NCBI RefSeq assembly: GCF_001429725.1
Contig: NZ_LMHV01000001.1
Coordinates: 248,001-312,000 of the forward strand
Direction of reading: 5' to 3'
Origin: Rhizobium sp. Root708
GTDB taxonomy: Bacteria > Pseudomonadota > Alphaproteobacteria > Rhizobiales > Rhizobiaceae
Length of the DNA: 64,000 bases
Below the pieces are notes generated by a model. The model had not been told where the DNA came from. It ran no database searches and saw only the letters and a list, made by a program, of their open reading frames with translations. The translations under genes and the position numbers were made by a program. Positions 26,799-36,123 of this stretch are shown here, one piece after another (position 1 is the first letter of the stretch; every line of letters begins with the position of its first letter).

Positions 26799-26913
26799 TT
26801 CGTACCGAGTGTTTCATTTTGTGAATTGCAAAAACAATGAGCGACTGGCAATGCATGTTTGTGCACGTTTGTACGTGTTGTCATCTGATTTCAATCTTTC
26901 AGGGCAAATCGGC

Positions 26914-27687
26914 ATGAACGGAAATGAACTGCTGCTGGCAGAACGGCAAAGCGCGATTGCGCGCAAGCTGCAATCGGACGGCCGAGTCATCGCCGCCGAA
27001 CTTGCGGCGGAATTCGGCGTTTCGGAGGATACGGTCCGGCGCGACCTCCGCGAAATGGCAGCAGCCGGCCTTTGCGAACGGGTCTATGGCGGTGCGCTAC
27101 CGGTATCGCCCGCCGGCGGAACGCTCAGCCACCGCGCCACTCAGGCGCCGGATCGAAAGCAGTCGCTGGCGGTCGCCGCCGTTTCCGAGATCGCGCCGGG
27201 TTCTACGGTCTTCTTCGATGCAGGCAGCACCAATCTTGCGATCGCTGCGGCGCTTCCGATCGACATGGTGCTGACAGCTGCGACGAACGCGCCGGCAATT
27301 GCCTCGGCCTTGCTTGAGAAGCCGGGCCTGAATGTCGTTTTGATCGGCGGATTGCTCGACAGGCAGGTGGGAGGCTCGCTGGGTGCCAAGGCAATGCGCG
27401 ATATGGAGGCCTTGTCGCCCGATCTCTGCATCCTGGGCGCCTGCGGCATCGATTTGACATCAGGCGTCACGACCTTCGGCTTCGAAGATGCCGAGTTCAA
27501 GCGCTTTGCTGCATCGCGCAGCAGGCGCGTGTTGGTCGCTGCAACCTCCGAGAAATTCGGCACGGCCGCCCCCCATGCCGTGCTGCCGGTTGCCCATTGC
27601 GAATGCCTCGTCGTCGAGCGCGACGCCGATCCGGAGATGCTCGTCCAATACCGCGATCGCGGGTGCAGAACAGTGGTGGCTGGGTAA
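26914..27687 (+). CDS. DeoR-family transcriptional regulator
   Basis: The 257-residue protein has an N-terminal DeoR helix-turn-helix (about residues 8-60, AELAAEFGVSEDTVRRDL) and a sugar-phosphate-isomerase-like sensor domain with the FFDAGSTNLAIA segment. Such regulators usually respond to phosphorylated sugars. ATG at 26914 with AGGG upstream is the chosen start. It precedes an MFS gene by 54 bases and is divergent from the amino acid ABC operon, so its target could be either; the MFS gene is the more usual partner. Confidence 0.87.
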   Translation: MNGNELLLAERQSAIARKLQSDGRVIAAELAAEFGVSEDTVRRDLREMAAAGLCERVYGGALPVSPAGGTLSHRATQAPDRKQSLAVAAVSEIAPGSTVFFDAGSTNLAIAAALPIDMVLTAATNAPAIASALLEKPGLNVVLIGGLLDRQVGGSLGAKAMRDMEALSPDLCILGACGIDLTSGVTTFGFEDAEFKRFAASRSRRVLVAATSEKFGTAAPHAVLPVAHCECLVVERDADPEMLVQYRDRGCRTVVAG

Positions 27688-27741
27688 GCCACACTCATAC
27701 GTCAATCCGGCATCGGCCAGGGAGGCAGTTGCCGTCGGAAA

Positions 27742-28947
27742 ATGGATGAAATGATGGACAATCACGTCAACACAGCGCTTCCGGCAAGAAGCGGCTACGT
27801 CACCAGGAACAGGACGGCGGTGTCGCTGCTGTTCCTGATCAACGGCTTCACGGTCGGTTCCTGGGCGCCGAAGATTCCCGAGTTCGCCGAGCGGCTGGAG
27901 CTAAGCAAGTTTCACCTCGGGCTGATGATCCTGGTGCTCGGGATTGGCTCGCTGACGCTGATGCCGATTGCCGGCGCGCAGATCGCCCGGCGTGGATCGC
28001 GGGTCGTGTCGCTCGCGATGGCGGTCTGCCTGCTGCCCGGCCTGCTGGCGCTGACGCTGGCGCCCAATATCGTGACGGCGGCGATCGCGATCTTCCTGTT
28101 CGGCGGGTTCATGGGCGCCATGGATGTCGCCATGAACGCTAATGCCGTTGCCGTCGAGCAATCGATGCGGCGGGCGATCATGTCGTCCTGCCACGCCTTC
28201 TGGAGCCTTGGCGGCTTAATCGGCGCCGGCCTCGGCGGGCTTTTGATCGCGCATTTCGGCGTGTTCGCGCATGCGGTCGTCGCCACGGCTCTCGCCACCA
28301 TCACGCTTGCCGTTGCCTGGAACATGATCCTTGCCGACCAGCCGCATCCCGACACGAAGAAGGAGAAGACGCGGTTGCCGATGGTGCCGCTGCCCTGGCT
28401 GCTTGGCCTTGTCGCGCTCTTCTCGATGATGCCTGAGGGTGCGGTGCTCGATTGGGGCGCGCTTTACCTGCGCGAGGAACTCGGTGCCTCAATCGCGCTC
28501 TCGGGCTTCGGCTTCGCGGCCTTCTCGCTGACGATGGCGGCGATGCGGTTTGCCGGCGACCTCGTTCGTGATCGCCTGGGTGGCGTCATGACGCTCAGGA
28601 TTTGCACCCTGTTCGCCATCGCGGGCATGCTTCTCGCAGGCTTCGCGCCGAATGCGGAGATTGCCATCCTCGGCTTCGCCTTCTGCGGCATCGGTATCTC
28701 CAACATGGTACCGATCGCTTTCTCGGCGGCGGGCAACATTCCGCATCTGAAGGCCGGTATCGGTATCTCCGTCGTCACCACCATGGGCTATTCCGGCATG
28801 CTGGTGGCGCCGTCGGCGATAGGCTTCGTGGCGGAGCATGTCGGCTTCTCCGTCGTGTTCATGGCGCTGCCGGTGCTGCTCCTCGTCGTGCTGGCGCTTT
28901 CCAATCTGGCGCGCTACGCCGACGGCATTTCCGGTGGCGGACACTGA
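27742..28947 (+). CDS. MFS transporter (YbjJ-like)
   Basis: The 401-residue protein has twelve predicted hydrophobic segments and a central cytoplasmic loop (HPDTKKEKTR). The LFLINGFTVGSWAPKIPEF start and the GFMGAMDVAMNANAVAVEQ segment resemble the YbjJ/fucose-permease-like branch of the major facilitator superfamily. Two further in-frame ATGs (27751, 27754) are alternatives. Substrate unknown; it is probably cotranscribed with the upstream DeoR regulator. Confidence 0.85.
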   Translation: MDEMMDNHVNTALPARSGYVTRNRTAVSLLFLINGFTVGSWAPKIPEFAERLELSKFHLGLMILVLGIGSLTLMPIAGAQIARRGSRVVSLAMAVCLLPGLLALTLAPNIVTAAIAIFLFGGFMGAMDVAMNANAVAVEQSMRRAIMSSCHAFWSLGGLIGAGLGGLLIAHFGVFAHAVVATALATITLAVAWNMILADQPHPDTKKEKTRLPMVPLPWLLGLVALFSMMPEGAVLDWGALYLREELGASIALSGFGFAAFSLTMAAMRFAGDLVRDRLGGVMTLRICTLFAIAGMLLAGFAPNAEIAILGFAFCGIGISNMVPIAFSAAGNIPHLKAGIGISVVTTMGYSGMLVAPSAIGFVAEHVGFSVVFMALPVLLLVVLALSNLARYADGISGGGH

Positions 28948-29046
28948 GGCGGACGTCAAACAAAGTGATGGATGCCGCGGGTTGACAAGCGGACGGTCAT
29001 GATCCACCTGAAAGGCACGAAATTTAAGGGTTCAAGAGCTCTATCC

Positions 29047-30300
29047 ATGTCTTCAGCTACGGATTTTGATCCGAAACCGCGCCGCGCATCCGTCGCCGTC
29101 GATGTCGGCGGCGTCATCGTCGGAGGCGGCGCGCCCGTTGTCGTCCAGTCGATGACCAATACGGATACGGCCGATATCGACGCCACGGTCGCCCAGGTGG
29201 CCGCGCTCTACAAGGCCGGCTCCGAACTCGTTCGCATCACCGTCGACCGTGATGAAAGCGCTGCCGCCGTGCCGCGCATCCGCGACCGTCTGCTGCGTCT
29301 CGGCATGGACGTGCCTTTGGTCGGCGACTTTCACTATATCGGCCACAAGCTGCTTGCCGATCATCCCGATTGCGCCGAGGCGCTGGCGAAGTACCGGATC
29401 AATCCCGGCAATGTTGGCTTCAAGGACAAGAAGGACAAGCAGTTCGGCGACATCATCGAGATGGCGATCCGCTACGACAAGCCTGTGCGTATCGGCGTCA
29501 ACTGGGGTTCGCTCGACCAGGAACTGCTGACCGCGCTGATGGACCAGAACTCGGCGACCGGTTCGCCGCTTTCGGCGCGCCAGGTCACCCGCGAGGCGAT
29601 CGTGCAGTCGGCGCTGATCTCCGCCAATCTTGCCGAAGAGATCGGCCTGCCGCGCAACCGCATCATTCTGTCGGCCAAGGTCAGCCAGGTGCAGGACCTG
29701 ATCGCCGTCTATTCCATGCTGTCGGAGCGCTCCGATCACGCGCTGCATCTCGGCCTCACCGAAGCCGGGATGGGCACCAAGGGCATCGTCGCCTCTTCCG
29801 CCGCCATGGGCTATGTGCTGCAGCACGGGATCGGCGATACGATCCGCGTGTCGCTGACGCCGGAGCCGAATGGCGACCGCACGCGCGAAGTGCAGGTGGC
29901 GCAGGAAATCCTGCAGGTCATGGGCTTCCGCCAGTTCATTCCTGTCGTCGCGGCTTGTCCCGGCTGCGGCCGCACGACGTCGACGGTGTTCCAGGAATTG
30001 GCGCAGAACATTCAGAACGACCTGCGCAAAAACATGCCTGTCTGGCGCGACAAGTATCCGGGTGTCGAGGCGCTCAACGTCGCGGTCATGGGCTGCATCG
30101 TCAACGGCCCCGGTGAAAGCAAGCATGCCGATATCGGCATTTCGCTGCCGGGAACGGGCGAAAGCCCGTCGGCGCCCGTCTATATCGACGGGCAGAAGGC
30201 TATGACACTGCGCGGCCCGAATATCGCGTCCGATTTCGAGGCGCTGGTCGCCGATTACATCGAAAAGCGTTTCGGCCAGAACAGGACGGCGGCGGAGTAA
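29047..30300 (+). CDS. ispG: 4-hydroxy-3-methylbut-2-enyl diphosphate synthase (IspG/GcpE)
   Basis: This enzyme makes HMBPP in the methylerythritol phosphate route to isoprenoids. The 417-residue protein has the N-terminal barrel ([31 protein letters not shown]) and the C-terminal [4Fe-4S] site with CPGCGR and [12 protein letters not shown] at 29047 gives the usual length; an upstream in-frame ATG at 28972 adds 25 unlikely residues. The isoprenoid gene ispA is 0.8 kb further on, in the opposite direction. Confidence 0.94.
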   Translation: MSSATDFDPKPRRASVAVDVGGVIVGGGAPVVVQSMTNTDTADIDATVAQVAALYKAGSELVRITVDRDESAAAVPRIRDRLLRLGMDVPLVGDFHYIGHKLLADHPDCAEALAKYRINPGNVGFKDKKDKQFGDIIEMAIRYDKPVRIGVNWGSLDQELLTALMDQNSATGSPLSARQVTREAIVQSALISANLAEEIGLPRNRIILSAKVSQVQDLIAVYSMLSERSDHALHLGLTEAGMGTKGIVASSAAMGYVLQHGIGDTIRVSLTPEPNGDRTREVQVAQEILQVMGFRQFIPVVAACPGCGRTTSTVFQELAQNIQNDLRKNMPVWRDKYPGVEALNVAVMGCIVNGPGESKHADIGISLPGTGESPSAPVYIDGQKAMTLRGPNIASDFEALVADYIEKRFGQNRTAAE

Positions 30301-30328
30301 TCCGCGCCGTCGCTTTCCCTATCCAAAA

Positions 30329-30967
30329 TCAGATCCGGCTGGTGAGCAGCTTCAGCCCTGCGAAGCAGTAGAAGGCCGCCATGGCACCTTCGATCCAGCG
30401 ACGCAGGCTTGAATAGATCCTCAGTGCCTGCGGTGTCGAGAAGAGCACTGCGTAGCCCATGAAGACGATGAAGCCCGTCGTCAGGCAGATGCCGACGATC
30501 AGGCCGGCGACGGATGCCGGCGCGCCCTGCGGCATGCCGAGGGCGATGATTGCCAGCCATGCGAAGATCGCCTTCGGGTTGGTAACGTGAATGCCGTAGC
30601 CGCGCAGAAGCAGCGCACGCGTCGACATGTTCTTCGGTGTCGTGGCTTGCTGGATATCGGGGTTGGCGCGCACGGCCTTGAAGGCCTTGTAGGCAAGGTA
30701 GAGCAGATAGAGGCCGCCGAAGATTTTCAGGATCTCGAGCGCCACCGCATAGGTGTTGAGGATGGTGGCAAGCCCGAGGGCGGCAGCGCAGGCCCAGGTG
30801 AAGGAGCCGGCGAAAATGCCGAGCGAGATCGTCATGCCGGCCTTGCGGCCATGCACCATGGATGTCGAGACGATCGCCATGATGGCCGGGCCGGGGCTGA
30901 TGACGGCGACGATATAGGCGATGTAAGCCGGAAGGATCTGCGGCAGGTAGCTCAGGGTCTCGTGCAT
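30329..30967 (-). CDS. LysE/RhtB-family amino acid exporter
   Basis: The 212-residue inner-membrane protein has about six hydrophobic segments and the family hallmark ISPGPA near residue 23. GAGG 6 bases before the ATG at 30967 sets the start. Family members export lysine, homoserine, threonine or similar amino acids. No regulator is adjacent, so the substrate is open. Confidence 0.88.
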   Translation of the reverse strand: MHETLSYLPQILPAYIAYIVAVISPGPAIMAIVSTSMVHGRKAGMTISLGIFAGSFTWACAAALGLATILNTYAVALEILKIFGGLYLLYLAYKAFKAVRANPDIQQATTPKNMSTRALLLRGYGIHVTNPKAIFAWLAIIALGMPQGAPASVAGLIVGICLTTGFIVFMGYAVLFSTPQALRIYSSLRRWIEGAMAAFYCFAGLKLLTSRI

Positions 30968-31086
30968 GGATGCCTCGTGTTTGCCGGCACACGCCAGCGT
31001 CTCGGCTGCCGAGCTTATGCGACGCATTTCCTTTGAGGCAAGGCACCCGGAGGCCAGCCCGGAAGAAATCTTGTCACGGTCACATT

Positions 31087-32001
31087 TCAGCTTTTGCGAT
31101 TGGCCACGAACCGCGCGGCATCAGCAAGCACCTTTCCTCGCTCGCCGTAGGGAGCGAGGAGCTCTTCGGCTTCTTGAACAAGCCGGTTGAGGGTCGCCTC
31201 TGCCCAGGCAAGCCCATGCAGCCCGACCAACGTGCCCTTGCCCCGGCTCGCGTCCTTGCCGGTGGCCTTGCCCATCGTCGCCGCGTCCGCCGTCAGATCA
31301 AGAACGTCGTCGGCGAGCTGGAACGCGAGACCGATCTTCTCGCCGTAAAGCCGCAGCCGGGCACGATCGTTAGCCGGCGTGCCTGCAATAATTGCGCCCG
31401 CTTCGCAGGCAAAACGGATGAGCGCGCCTGTCTTCATGGCCTGTAGGGTGACGATCCCCTGCTCGTCCGGGCTCTCTTTTTCCGCCGCGAGGTCGAGGGC
31501 CTGACCGCCGGCCATGCCGCCCACACCCGCCGCACGCGCCAGAGCGAGCACCAGAGCGACCTTGCTCGATTCCGCTAGAGCGCCTCGCGTCGAGGCGATG
31601 ATGTCGAAGGCGTAGGTCAGCAGACTGTCGCCGGCGAGAATTGCCGTCGCTTCGTCGAAGGCGATATGCACGGTCGGCTTGCCACGGCGAAGATCGTCGT
31701 CATCCATGGCCGGCAGATCGTCATGCACCAGCGAATAACAGTGCACACATTCAAGCGCGGCGGCGACCCTCAGGGCCGCATCGCGGTCCCCCCCGAACAA
31801 TGCCGCCGCCTCGACAACGAGAAATGGCCGCAGCCGCTTTCCGCCGTTGAGGACGGCATAGTGCATGGCAGCACGCAAGCGTTCCGGTCGGGCGATCTCG
31901 TCGGTCAGCACCTCTGTCGACAGCAATCTGTCGAGCAGCGCCTCGATCGCGGTCGCATTGGAGGACAATCGGCTTTCGAAGGTGTCAATGTTTGCGCTCA
32001 T
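31087..32001 (-). CDS. ispA: Polyprenyl (farnesyl) diphosphate synthase
   Basis: The 304-residue enzyme has the first aspartate-rich motif HDDLPAMDDDDLRRG and the second motif FQLADDVLD, which bind the Mg-diphosphate of the allylic and homoallylic substrates. GGKRLRPFL lies just ahead, as usual. Length and the two residues inside the first motif fit bacterial farnesyl or geranylgeranyl diphosphate synthases (IspA group). No neighbouring xseB or dxs is present. Confidence 0.9.
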   Translation of the reverse strand: MSANIDTFESRLSSNATAIEALLDRLLSTEVLTDEIARPERLRAAMHYAVLNGGKRLRPFLVVEAAALFGGDRDAALRVAAALECVHCYSLVHDDLPAMDDDDLRRGKPTVHIAFDEATAILAGDSLLTYAFDIIASTRGALAESSKVALVLALARAAGVGGMAGGQALDLAAEKESPDEQGIVTLQAMKTGALIRFACEAGAIIAGTPANDRARLRLYGEKIGLAFQLADDVLDLTADAATMGKATGKDASRGKGTLVGLHGLAWAEATLNRLVQEAEELLAPYGERGKVLADAARFVANRKS

Positions 32002-32171
32002 GGCGGGCTGTTTGGCACGAGCGGGCTTGAGCTTGCAACGGAATTGTCGATCACTTGTCCAAGATTTCCTTTGTCTCTGGCAATGCCTGTTTTGAGGCGG
32101 TATGGAGAGACAGGGAACAAGACTGGGTCGGGGAATTGGACATCACGCCAGAGACAGAGGACAGCAGCGCC

Positions 32172-32882
32172 GTGCCGTTCCACAGGCGCATCCTTCTGTG
32201 GCTGAGAGGTCGCCCGGTCATGATGCGTATCGTCCTTGCCTTGGCTGCGCTCGCCATTATTCCCTACGCGCTTATCGTCCTCTACCTGATCCCCTTCATC
32301 CACCCGGTTTCGACGTTGATGCTGCGCGATCTCGTGCTGTTGCGGGGTTACGACCGCCAATGGGTATCGATCGACAAGATCTCGCCGGTGCTGGTGCAGT
32401 CGGTCATGATGTCGGAAGATGGCCAATACTGTTTTCACGGCGGCGTGGATTGGGCGGAAATGCGCATGCTGGTTTCCGACACGCTCGCAGGCCATTCGAC
32501 CCGTGGCGGCAGCACCATACCGATGCAGACCGCCAAAAACCTTTTTCTCTGGAACAGCCGGTCTTTCGTCCGAAAGGCGCTCGAGTTGCCGCTGGCCGTC
32601 ACGGCGGATTTCGTCTGGTCGAAACGCCGCCTGATGGAAATCTACCTGAACATTGCCGAATGGGGACCGGGGATCTACGGTATCGAGGCGGCCGCGCGCC
32701 ATCACTTCAAGGTGCCTGCTTCGAAGTTGAGCAGCCGCCAGGCGGCGTTGCTCGCCGTATCGCTCCCCAATCCGATCGACCGCAATGCCGGCAAACCCGG
32801 CCGCGGGCTGCGCCGGCTGGCCGCAGTCATCGAAAGGCGCGCCCGCAGCTCCGGCGAATATGTCAGGTGCATCTACGACTAG
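32172..32882 (+). CDS. mtgA: Monofunctional peptidoglycan glycosyltransferase MtgA
   Basis: This GT51 enzyme polymerises lipid II into glycan strands at the membrane. It has one N-terminal transmembrane helix and the motifs [30 protein letters not shown] and [14 protein letters not shown]. The start is uncertain: GTG at 32172 gives the typical length of about 236 residues, while TTG at 32055 would add 39 residues and ATG at 32220 would cut into the segment before the helix. It is divergent from ispA. Confidence 0.9.
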   Translation: MPFHRRILLWLRGRPVMMRIVLALAALAIIPYALIVLYLIPFIHPVSTLMLRDLVLLRGYDRQWVSIDKISPVLVQSVMMSEDGQYCFHGGVDWAEMRMLVSDTLAGHSTRGGSTIPMQTAKNLFLWNSRSFVRKALELPLAVTADFVWSKRRLMEIYLNIAEWGPGIYGIEAAARHHFKVPASKLSSRQAALLAVSLPNPIDRNAGKPGRGLRRLAAVIERRARSSGEYVRCIYD

Positions 32883-32931
32883 GGGAGGCCGATCCCTCGG
32901 CTGTGTCATCCGACAGTCGTGATCGGGACGT

Positions 32932-33690
32932 ATGGACGTGCCTCCCGTCGAAACCCCGGACAATCTCCCCATGGCTTCCCCCTTCTCGCCCTCCCTGCTC
33001 CGCTATTCCAGCACGCACAATCCCGCTCCGATCCCGCATCTCGACACGCGCTATGACGACGCCGGCGAGTTTCTTCCCGAACCCGGCAACACCGTCGTCT
33101 GCCATCTGGTGGACGGTTCGCGCTCACAAAGCGCAATCGTGCGTGCACGCCAAAAATTCCTGATGATGGAGGAAGCGTCCCAGTTTGCATTCACGCCGGT
33201 TTCAAGCCTGCACATGACGCTGTTTCAGGGCATTATCGAGTACCGCCGTCGGTTGCCTTTCTGGCCGCAGGACGTATCCCTCGACACCGATATCAACCGG
33301 ATGAGCGAGATCTACCTGTCCCGCCTGCAGTCCTTTCACGCACTCGAGCCCTTTCGCGTCGAGGTAACCGAGGTCACGCCCGTCGGCCTGACCATGGCGG
33401 GCGCATCGGTCCAGGACCGCAAGTCGCTCGCGGCGTGGCGGAGCGCCTTTGCCGAGGTGTTCGGATACAGACACCCGGATCACGATTCCTATGCGTTCCA
33501 CGTTACTTTCTGCTACCCGATAAGAAGGCTTGATGACGAAGCACTGCCGCGATGGCAGGCAATGTTGGACGAGTCGCTGGAGGAGTTGCGCGAAAGCGCG
33601 CCGACGATAGAGTTGAGGCCACCGGCGTTCTGCACCTTCGAGGATATGAATCATTTCGAGGAACGGCTGATATTCGATATCGATAACTGA
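32932..33690 (+). CDS. DUF1868 protein, 2H phosphoesterase superfamily
   Basis: The 252-residue protein has two HxT motifs, HMTLFQG and HVTFCYP, about 100 residues apart, the signature of 2H phosphoesterases that cleave cyclic phosphates or related bonds. The overall sequence fits DUF1868. A second in-frame ATG at 32971 is possible. It sits 50 bases after mtgA and 14 bases before a GST gene. The substrate is unknown. Confidence 0.8.
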   Translation: MDVPPVETPDNLPMASPFSPSLLRYSSTHNPAPIPHLDTRYDDAGEFLPEPGNTVVCHLVDGSRSQSAIVRARQKFLMMEEASQFAFTPVSSLHMTLFQGIIEYRRRLPFWPQDVSLDTDINRMSEIYLSRLQSFHALEPFRVEVTEVTPVGLTMAGASVQDRKSLAAWRSAFAEVFGYRHPDHDSYAFHVTFCYPIRRLDDEALPRWQAMLDESLEELRESAPTIELRPPAFCTFEDMNHFEERLIFDIDN

Positions 33691-33704
33691 TCGAAGGAAC
33701 GGAT

Positions 33705-34352
33705 TTGGAGAAGCTTACACTCTACATCGGCAACAAGAATTATTCGTCATGGTCATTCCGTCCCTGGATCGCGATGACGGCGGGCGGCATTCCGTTCGAG
33801 GAAGTGGTTGTGCCATTCGATTTCGCGACCGGAAACCAGCACTTCAAGGAATTTTCGCCGACCGGACAGGTGCCGGTTCTGGTGCATGGAGATGTCCGCA
33901 TCTGGCAATCGCTCGCCATCATCGAATACGTTGCCGAGCTTTTCCCCGAGGCCCGGATCTGGCCCAAGGAGCGGGACAAGCGCGCAGTAGCGCGGGCCGC
34001 CTCCATGGAGATGCTGTCCGGCTTCCAGCATCTTCGCAGCGCCTGCCCGATGAACATCCGGCGGCCAAAAGGCAAGATAGCGTTGGCGGATGGCGTGATG
34101 GCGGATGTAGCACGCATTGAAGCGATCTGGCGCGACCTCCGCGCGCGCTCGGGCGGGCCGTTCCTTCTCGGAACGTTTTCGGGAATTGATGCTATGTTCG
34201 CCCCGGTCGTCAATCGCTTCGATATTTACGACCTCGTCAGCGCCAGCGACACGCTGAGCTACATTGCCGAGGTGAAGGCTCATCCTGCCTGGCGATCCTG
34301 GGAAGAAGCCGCCCGCGCCGAGCCCTGGATTGTTCAGGAAGACGAGGCCTGA
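33705..34352 (+). CDS. Glutathione S-transferase family protein
   Basis: The 215-residue protein has a thioredoxin-like N-terminal domain (LTLYIGNKNYSSWSFRPW) with Ser residues that may act on the glutathione thiol, the SPTGQVPVLVHGD loop before the cis-Pro, and an all-helical C-terminal domain. It starts with TTG at 33705, preceded by GAAGGA at good spacing; no ATG fits the expected N terminus. It follows the DUF1868 gene closely. Confidence 0.85.
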   Translation: MEKLTLYIGNKNYSSWSFRPWIAMTAGGIPFEEVVVPFDFATGNQHFKEFSPTGQVPVLVHGDVRIWQSLAIIEYVAELFPEARIWPKERDKRAVARAASMEMLSGFQHLRSACPMNIRRPKGKIALADGVMADVARIEAIWRDLRARSGGPFLLGTFSGIDAMFAPVVNRFDIYDLVSASDTLSYIAEVKAHPAWRSWEEAARAEPWIVQEDEA

Positions 34353-34507
34353 AGAAGAATCTGGGGAATCTCAAAAAATACGCTTGGGGACTGGTCAAGT
34401 CCCTACAAGGCATGTATAAGCGCGCAAAATTTCCGAAATCGCGATACGTCGTTTCGGCCGCCGGTCTGGCCGTTGGATGTGTTCGCCCGTGAAGTGGAGT
34501 AAGAAAA

Positions 34508-34693
34508 ATGGCTGTACCGAAGAGAAAAACAAGCCCGTCCAAGCGCGGTATGCGCCGCTCTGCTGACGCGCTGAAGGCACCGACCTACGTTGAAGACAAG
34601 AACTCCGGCGAACTGCGTCGCCCGCACCATATCGATCTGAAGACCGGTATGTATCGCGGCCGTCAGGTTCTGACGCCGAAGGAAAGCGCATAA
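34508..34693 (+). CDS. rpmF: 50S ribosomal protein L32
   Basis: The 61-residue basic protein begins [18 protein letters not shown], the standard bacterial L32 N terminus. This is the cysteine-free form, without the CxxC zinc pair. GTGGAGTAAGAAAA provides the ribosome-binding site. It is followed by a strong terminator and is probably monocistronic. Confidence 0.97.
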
Positions 34694-34729
34694 TATCTGT
34701 TTGCGCCGATGCGCAAATGATGATCGCAG

Positions 34730-34752
34730 GGCCGGCCTTGAGCCGGCCTTTT
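34730..34752 (+). terminator. Rho-independent terminator of rpmF
   Basis: A 7-bp G/C stem (GGCCGGC / GCCGGCC, loop of 5) is followed directly by TTTT. It starts 36 bases after the rpmF stop. Confidence 0.85.
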
Positions 34753-34840
34753 GCGTTAAAGCGGCAATGTACTGTTTTCGTATCTTGAAGTGACACGAAG
34801 ATTTGCGGCACTATTCTTCCGTCGAGGGAGATTCTGCTAC

Positions 34841-35248
34841 ATGTTCAACGCCTTTCCGCTGATGATCATTCCTTTCGTTCTCTACAATCTTGCAATGTTG
34901 GGCCTGATGGGCAGCGGCGGACTTCCGGCGTTGCAGAATGACGTGGTCGTGCTGTCGATGATTTCAGGCGCGATCTGGAGCATGTCGCTCGGCGACCTGT
35001 TCATCGTCTTGGCGCTTTGTGTTCTGTTCTTTGAGATATTGAAGGCGACACGAAGCGGCGGCGCAAGCCTCGCCAACCATATGCTCTCGATGCTCGTGTT
35101 CATCGCGTTCCTGGTCGAGTTTCTGCTCGTTCAGGATGCCGCGACGCAAGTCTTCTTCATACTGATGACGATTACACTGATCGACGTGATCGGCGGCTTT
35201 GCCGTGTCGGTCCGTAGCGCGGGCCGTGACGTCTCGATCGGACTTTGA
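34841..35248 (+). CDS. Small integral membrane protein, function unknown
   Basis: The 135-residue protein is mostly hydrophobic, with four predicted membrane segments and short polar loops (SMSLGD; KATRSGGAS). GAGGGAG 10 bases before ATG 34841 sets the start. I recognise no functional motif; it looks like a conserved rhizobial membrane protein. It lies between rpmF and the convergent phaR. Confidence 0.75.
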   Translation: MFNAFPLMIIPFVLYNLAMLGLMGSGGLPALQNDVVVLSMISGAIWSMSLGDLFIVLALCVLFFEILKATRSGGASLANHMLSMLVFIAFLVEFLLVQDAATQVFFILMTITLIDVIGGFAVSVRSAGRDVSIGL

Positions 35249-35260
35249 AAGATCGCTGTT

Positions 35261-35291
35261 GCCGGATCAGCGGGCGAACCGCGAATCCGGC
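35261..35291. terminator. Hairpin between the membrane-protein gene and phaR
   Basis: Outer arms GCCGGAT / ATCCGGC enclose an inner GCGG-GCGAA-CCGC stem in the 62-base gap between two convergent genes. There is no T run, but the place and stability suggest a bidirectional transcript end. Confidence 0.4.
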
Positions 35292-35310
35292 AAATCCAGT
35301 CCTATGGATT

Positions 35311-35886
35311 TCAGAGACTGTCGAGCTTGTTTTGAAGCGCGCGCAATTGCTGCTTCAACTCGTCGATATCCTTTGCCTCCGCCTTACGCGTCGTCTCCTT
35401 TGCAGGCGGCGTCATGAAAGGCGAAAACATCTGCATTGCCTGCTGGAACATTTCGGTGTTCCGGCGCACCTGCTCTTCGACCATCTGCATCGGCAACTGC
35501 AGGTTCTTGCTCATCGGCGTTTCGCCGAAAGCACGCGTGACCTGCTCGCGCATCTGCGACTGTTGCTCCGTGAACGCTTTCATCGAATGCTCGAGGAAGC
35601 TCGGAACGACCATCTGCATCTGGTCGCCGTAGTAGGTGATCAGCTGACGCAGAAACGAAATCGGCAGCAGCGTATTCCCTGTCTTTGATTCCTGTTCGAA
35701 GATGATCTGTGTCAGCACCGAGTGGGTGATGTCATCACCGCTCTTAGCGTCCTGGACCGTAAAATCCTCCCCCTTCTTCACCATCTCCGCCAAGTCTTCC
35801 AGCGTAACGTATGTGCTGGTTCCTGTATTATAAAGGCGGCGATTGGCGTATTTCTTGATTACGATCTGACCCTCATTCTTCGCCAT
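35311..35886 (-). CDS. phaR: Polyhydroxyalkanoate synthesis regulator PhaR
   Basis: The 191-residue protein has the N-terminal PHB/PHA accumulation DNA-binding domain (KKYANRRLYNTGTSTYVTLEDL) and the following PHB accumulation regulatory repeat (HSVLTQIIFEQES; LPISFLRQLITYYG). The C terminus is Met/Gln-rich and then Lys-rich with coiled-coil character. PhaR binds both DNA and PHB granules and represses phasin and related genes. It is divergent from phaA, with a 237-base control region between them. GGGAG precedes the ATG. Confidence 0.95.
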   Translation of the reverse strand: MAKNEGQIVIKKYANRRLYNTGTSTYVTLEDLAEMVKKGEDFTVQDAKSGDDITHSVLTQIIFEQESKTGNTLLPISFLRQLITYYGDQMQMVVPSFLEHSMKAFTEQQSQMREQVTRAFGETPMSKNLQLPMQMVEEQVRRNTEMFQQAMQMFSPFMTPPAKETTRKAEAKDIDELKQQLRALQNKLDSL

Positions 35887-36123
35887 ATCAGTCTCCCGAA
35901 GCCCGTCTGATTGTTATGGAAGCTCCTCCGTTGGGGAGTGTAGACGCAAAAGAAGGCCGGTGACAATCTCTTTGTGCGATGCGGCAACCCCTTTTACGGT
36001 AGGGATAATTTGTCTGTATGTAAGCATTTCCGAAAATTCTCTTGAAGGCTAATGTCGTTTGACTCGACGCCGAAGCTTTGTCAGTTTCACCTCAGATATG
36101 TCGGTGCAAAGAGGAGACTGCCC

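Noticed and set aside
29053..30126. 357-codon minus-strand frame opposite ispG
   Set aside because: Its composition is that of an antisense shadow, and ispG is unmistakable from its motifs.
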